64,000 nucleotides of DNA from Oceanispirochaeta sp. M1 (GTDB lineage: Bacteria; Spirochaetota; Spirochaetia; DSM-2461). Numbering within the stretch: the first letter of the stretch is position 1; each line of letters starts with the position of its first letter. A program made the position numbers and the translations under genes. The notes beneath the pieces were generated by a model. That model made no database searches and had not been told where the DNA came from. It worked only from the letters and a program-made list of their open reading frames with translations. Below, in pieces: positions 61,701 to 64,000 of this stretch. Location: assembly GCF_003346715.1 (NCBI RefSeq), contig NZ_QQPQ01000007.1:62001-126000 (forward strand). The letters run 5' to 3'.

Positions 61701-61790
61701 AATCCCTGCCTCGCTGAGGGTGGTGAAATCGATGATCTGCCTTTTTTTGTAGGAGTAGACTCCCTCTATAGTCAGTTTTCGGGGGATCAT
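58716..61790 (-). CDS. sbcC: Exonuclease SbcC (Rad50-like)
   Basis: 1024 aa. N-terminal Walker A GNVGSGKSAVLEAM (near 35-48), two long coiled coils meeting at the zinc hook CPLC (about 60,220-60,245), and C-terminal signature LSGGQSFQAALCLALALAEQ and FLDEGFGSLD (Walker B). With SbcD it cleaves DNA hairpins and ends. Its ATG overlaps the sbcD stop by 4 bp. Confidence 0.96.
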   Translation of the reverse strand: MIPRKLTIEGVYSYKKRQIIDFTTLSEAGIFGVFGNVGSGKSAVLEAMTYALYGQIERLNDKEQRGYNIMNLQSSALYIDFEFSQESVDYRFAVTAKRHKKDFNKILSPERTGYRKEGEDWVPLPDEGVRGGITAESIIGLNYEHFRKTVIIPQGKFQEFIQLPPSQRTGMIETLFGLQRFNLSADCNFLLARSREECSFLEGRLDDLQELKKEDLEFLEQAARKREEELRTKDIQKKELSAQLTALSEYRKGKAALEETLQTLGKLELKKEGILKEEELLKQSRMLEELFNPLLLREKKSTDELTGLKEESRMLIKNSERVEEKLKGGEEYWQRLKKDQEDYSRLRSILDSLKALEELKEINKGAEQDNIQNSIISKDLTVLRSQIRKHKESRESSDSSIMNLEKIVEQGDDLSAVENWYRHQDVFAEKRQDLSSKISSLIKDEKKGYLELAEFFPSEDLNRFDSAESLEKHLLKRIQRREDELKQKEEQQKQKELDSTRLQLLNEMTEELEEGKPCPLCGSEHHPQAHGISTDNGISAEQEALNKDRPILLKQKEGILGIMPRLKYLEQERSKSEDLLSELKSSEKDHMDTFIWSFLKAGDRAKFDSLKIELNRHRSELKELRQKNSALEVEFRKLDNKIREKEGEQIRLETRSEHRGTQKKNLEELIIDQHKETTPDAEEYSSLRKRLEDLDRDYFRIKSVRESDENRLQDLKNRMQSNGHLIQKSSDELELLRNEIQKKLQDQGLSGREELNSFLRGTENLKTGQERIDNFHKNRNILLEQKKTLSASVRSMEKNPALKGAAQADPRHLQQELNRLDEELQSLLTGSGALGEQIEDLKAKLKQKDSLSSELDKQKIREENLKELSSLFKGGKFVQYIAAVYMQEMCQLANRRFSPITGRSLELVFQDNQIMVRDFLNEGRLRHIKTLSGGQSFQAALCLALALAEQTGRGKGSFFFLDEGFGSLDKASLETVMTTLRELSRKGRIIGLISHVEEMQQDLDVWIKIKRDPEEGSKVQCSWK

Positions 61791-63007
61791 GCATTCCCCC
61801 TGCTGATGATTTCTTCCAGAAGGTTCAACATCTGATCTGAGGGATCACTGTTCTGTCTGCTGTGGCGGTAATAATCTCCAAAGATCTCCTGTACTGTTTT
61901 GCCGGCAAAGCTTTTCTGTTCTTCCAGGCTGCTCTCTTCAGGATGGAGCAGTTCGGGGATAATGGAAAGAATTCTCGGATGACTCTTCAGTATCTTCTGT
62001 TTCTCACTTCCCGTAAGATAAGCTTCGGTTCTCATTGTGATTTCCACATATCCCCCGGGATGATCAGACAGCCAGGAAACGGCTTCGTCACAATCTTCAA
62101 ATGTCTCTCTGTACAGAGGCCAGGGGCTCTTCAGTTTTATGAAGTTGTAGCGGGCTTTTTTTCCGGGCTCCAGATCAATAAGAACCACAGATTTGTCTTT
62201 ATGGTTTTCCGACAGGCTATAGGCTCCGGGGCTTCCGGAGTAGACTGCGGGCACGGGTTCAGTACTTACAGGAAATCCCCGGTGCAAATGCCCCAGGGCC
62301 ATATATTGGCAGTCAGAAGGGAGGGCATCACAAAAGATCTGTTCCAGGCCTCCCGGATGGAGAATGGATTTTTCTCCTTCCGGTTCTTCTTCTGACAGAA
62401 GTTCAGATCGGTTGCCCATAAAGAGATGGGCGGCCATGAGGTTAATCCCTTTTTTGTCAAAGTATTTCTCTCCCAGGCTTTTCCAGCGCTCAGTCAGGAT
62501 ATTGCGGAGAGCCTCCTCCCTGTTCTCGATATCCAGATACTGACGCATTCTGGTTTCGCTGGCATAGGGAGTACATATCACTCTCAGTGGGCTGGAAAGA
62601 CCCTTTATTAAAACCATTCCGGCTTCAGGAAACAGAATCTTTACTCCCGATTCCAATTCCATATCCGCCGGCTGACTGCCGGGGTAGCCGATGAAGAATA
62701 TTCCACTCTCTCTGGCAAGGGCGTCGGGGGCCTCAATATGTTCCGGAGCATCGTGATTCCCCGCCAGTGCGAGTATGATACGACGGCCGCCGTCACTCAT
62801 CCTGGAGAGGGTTCTATAGAGGAGCTCAATGGCTTCATGAGGAGGATTCCAGCTGTCATAAAGGTCTCCGGAGAGAAGAATCAGTTCGGGATCCTCTTTT
62901 CTGCAGACTTCAAGAATTTCAGAAAGGATCTCTTTCTGTTCTTCAAGACGGGACCAGTTATTCAGCTTTTTTCCCAGATGCCAGTCTGATGTATGGAGTA
63001 TTTTCAT
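61787..63007 (-). CDS. sbcD: Exonuclease SbcD (Mre11-like)
   Basis: 406 aa. Metal-binding phosphoesterase motifs: TSDWHLGKKL (5-14), LLSGDLYDSWNPP (near 45), ALAGNHDAPEHI (near 80), and MALGHLHRGFP (near 235). The nuclease subunit of the SbcCD complex. 2 bp after yedF and coupled to sbcC. Confidence 0.96.
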   Translation of the reverse strand: MKILHTSDWHLGKKLNNWSRLEEQKEILSEILEVCRKEDPELILLSGDLYDSWNPPHEAIELLYRTLSRMSDGGRRIILALAGNHDAPEHIEAPDALARESGIFFIGYPGSQPADMELESGVKILFPEAGMVLIKGLSSPLRVICTPYASETRMRQYLDIENREEALRNILTERWKSLGEKYFDKKGINLMAAHLFMGNRSELLSEEEPEGEKSILHPGGLEQIFCDALPSDCQYMALGHLHRGFPVSTEPVPAVYSGSPGAYSLSENHKDKSVVLIDLEPGKKARYNFIKLKSPWPLYRETFEDCDEAVSWLSDHPGGYVEITMRTEAYLTGSEKQKILKSHPRILSIIPELLHPEESSLEEQKSFAGKTVQEIFGDYYRHSRQNSDPSDQMLNLLEEIISRGNA

Positions 63008-63009
63008 AA

Positions 63010-63627
63010 TCAGGTAAGGCTGATCAGCCCCTGGGGATCATGAAGTTTTGATGTGATCTCATACATATTTGAGATAGTACCCACTGCCAGCTGTTCCCGG
63101 ACATCCAAAAATTCCAGACAAGTACCGCAGACCAGAATTTCCACTGATTTCTTCTCCAGGAGTATGAGATCATCAATATTCGCTGAATCCTTCAGACAGA
63201 GTTTTACTCCGCTGTTCATGAAGATCAGTGAGGAAGGAAGTTCGTCCAGCTGGGTCAGGGTGTAGATATAACCCTTCATCAGGAGCCTGCCGAGTTCATC
63301 TTCTTCAGATCCGATCCGGGTATCAGTTATAAGAACTGTTTTTCCACCCCTGCTTTCTCGGCTGAATGCGGGAGCGATCTCTGATTTTTCAGTGTTTACA
63401 GTTTGTTTTCCGTCTCTGTTTACAGTGATAATAAAGTCGCCGTTCTGCTCCTGCCATTGGGGAGAGTATCCGGAATGACTCAGAAAGCGGCATACATTTT
63501 CACGAGCCGGGACATTGGCTACCATTACAACGAGGGTCTCAAAGCTCTCTTCGCTGAGGGCTTTTTTTGTTCTTAGTAGGGGCTTAGGGCAATCCAGCTC
63601 CCTTGCATCAATTTCAAATTTTTTCAT
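63010..63627 (-). CDS. yedF: YedF: TusA-domain and DsrE-like protein
   Basis: 205 aa from the ATG at 63627; a start at 63708 would lie inside the DUF3343 gene. N-terminal TusA-like domain with ELDCPKPLLRTKKAL (Cys13, CPxP), and a C-terminal DsrE-like part ending ILVCGTCLEFLDVREQLAVGTISNMYEI. The Cys pair in VCGTC is typical of selenium-linked YedF proteins. It overlaps the DUF3343 gene by 14 bp. Confidence 0.9.
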   Translation of the reverse strand: MKKFEIDARELDCPKPLLRTKKALSEESFETLVVMVANVPARENVCRFLSHSGYSPQWQEQNGDFIITVNRDGKQTVNTEKSEIAPAFSRESRGGKTVLITDTRIGSEEDELGRLLMKGYIYTLTQLDELPSSLIFMNSGVKLCLKDSANIDDLILLEKKSVEILVCGTCLEFLDVREQLAVGTISNMYEITSKLHDPQGLISLT

Positions 63628-63868
63628 ATCCGATATTTCTCTCACCTTCTTTAAGGGGTACATAGCAGTCAACATGATTGACCTTCTCATCTTTACTGAC
63701 TTCTTCATGGGCCTCTTCTGTCAGATAGACAAGGAGAGAGAAACCGCATTCGGAGAATATCTCAAAAGGAGTAGGGATCAGTTTGACCCTGTGATTCAAT
63801 TTCTTAAGATACTTTTCTGCCTTCAGTGCCTGATGGGTATTCTGAAAAGTAAAGAGGATCTCATGCAT
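63614..63868 (-). CDS. DUF3343 putative Se/S carrier-like protein
   Basis: 84 aa. ILFTFQNTHQALKAEKYLKK near the start and LIPTPFEIFSECGFSLLVY, with a Cys where carriers keep one, match DUF3343. Known to co-occur with selD and yedF in genomes that use selenium as a labile cofactor of molybdenum hydroxylases. Start overlaps the end of selD by 8 bp. Confidence 0.87.
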   Translation of the reverse strand: MHEILFTFQNTHQALKAEKYLKKLNHRVKLIPTPFEIFSECGFSLLVYLTEEAHEEVSKDEKVNHVDCYVPLKEGERNIGYEKI

Positions 63869-64000
63869 TCAGTATAATCCTTCCGTCCCCTTTTACAACA
63901 GATCCGATAACTGCCGCTGCCGGCTGTTGAAGCTCTTCCATAAATGCCCGGGCATTTTCCTTCGGCAGGGAGATCAGCAGGCCTCCGGATGTCTGAGGAT
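63861..64000 (-). CDS. selD: Selenide, water dikinase (partial, C-terminus)
   Basis: Makes selenophosphate from selenide and ATP. Only the last 46 residues are in the window: PQTSGGLLISLP is a hallmark of SelD, followed by AAAVIGSVVKGDGRIILNA and the stop. The rest, including the Cys/Sec catalytic residue, is beyond the right edge. First visible gene of the selenium/SbcCD operon. Confidence 0.9.
   Translation of the reverse strand, partial: PQTSGGLLISLPKENARAFMEELQQPAAAVIGSVVKGDGRIILNA

Noticed and set aside
1-64000. tRNA, rRNA, CRISPR array, IS element or prophage.
   Set aside because: No cloverleaf-like gaps, repeat arrays, transposase or phage motifs were seen; the only gap above 300 bp is explained by the pheST leader.

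Overview
The window looks like chromosomal DNA from a free-living spirochaete. This is inferred from the gene set: a MurA with Asp in place of the catalytic Cys, large FapA (DUF342) and DUF2259 proteins, many lipoproteins and secreted proteins, signs of an outer membrane (a probable beta-barrel protein, Lgt), and anaerobic redox genes. Gene density is high, with short operons on both strands. I see no rRNA, tRNA, CRISPR array, insertion sequence or prophage. Sigma-70-like promoters (TTGACA, 16-17 bp, TATAAT-like) and intrinsic terminators are easy to recognise.

Layout. 1-5 kb: the start of an aspartate kinase, murA, a group of phased DnaA boxes, a winged-helix regulator, and a STAS protein with a zinc ribbon. 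4.3-9.2 kb (minus): one operon from a strong promoter, ctpA, yjbQ, rsmE, a WecG-like protein, an FxsA-like protein and an atypical sigma-54 activator-like ATPase. 9.4-16.3 kb (plus): a ParA/MinD ATPase, FapA, lgt, a transglutaminase-like protein and a CTP-dependent lipid kinase. 16-27 kb: membrane and secreted proteins, proS, a symporter, a degenerate SDR, a large GH13 protein and lysA. 27.3-30.7 kb: a WG-repeat lipoprotein, pyrC, hisA and a HisIE-like protein with a decayed HisI part. 30.7-38 kb (minus): a giant acyl-CoA dehydratase activase fusion, an Lrp regulator and NfnAB. 38-45 kb: mnmA, then a minus cluster with GDPD, an alcohol dehydrogenase, an ABM monooxygenase and the NAD(P)H-hydrate repair enzyme. 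45-52 kb: a TPR lipoprotein, a TraB-family protein, radA and two tandem cyclophilin-FKBP proteins. 52-55.7 kb: pheST. 55.8-64 kb: a LiaF-like protein, a GHKL ATPase, a PduO-type adenosyltransferase, and a minus operon selD-DUF3343-yedF-sbcD-sbcC-SGNH hydrolase.

The most striking element is the 51.94-52.13 kb leader of pheST. It has a consensus promoter, a 25-codon leader peptide with eight Phe codons, a long alternative (antiterminator) hairpin and a strong terminator. This is the full architecture of ribosome-mediated phenylalanine attenuation, apparently with an almost leaderless leader peptide. Other notable signals are the phased DnaA boxes next to murA and several proteins that keep a fold but have lost catalytic or contact residues (WecG-like, sigma-54 activator-like, HisI part, upstream-domain cyclophilin copy, SDR).

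Limits: families were assigned by reading motifs, with no database search, and promoters and RNA structures were judged by eye.
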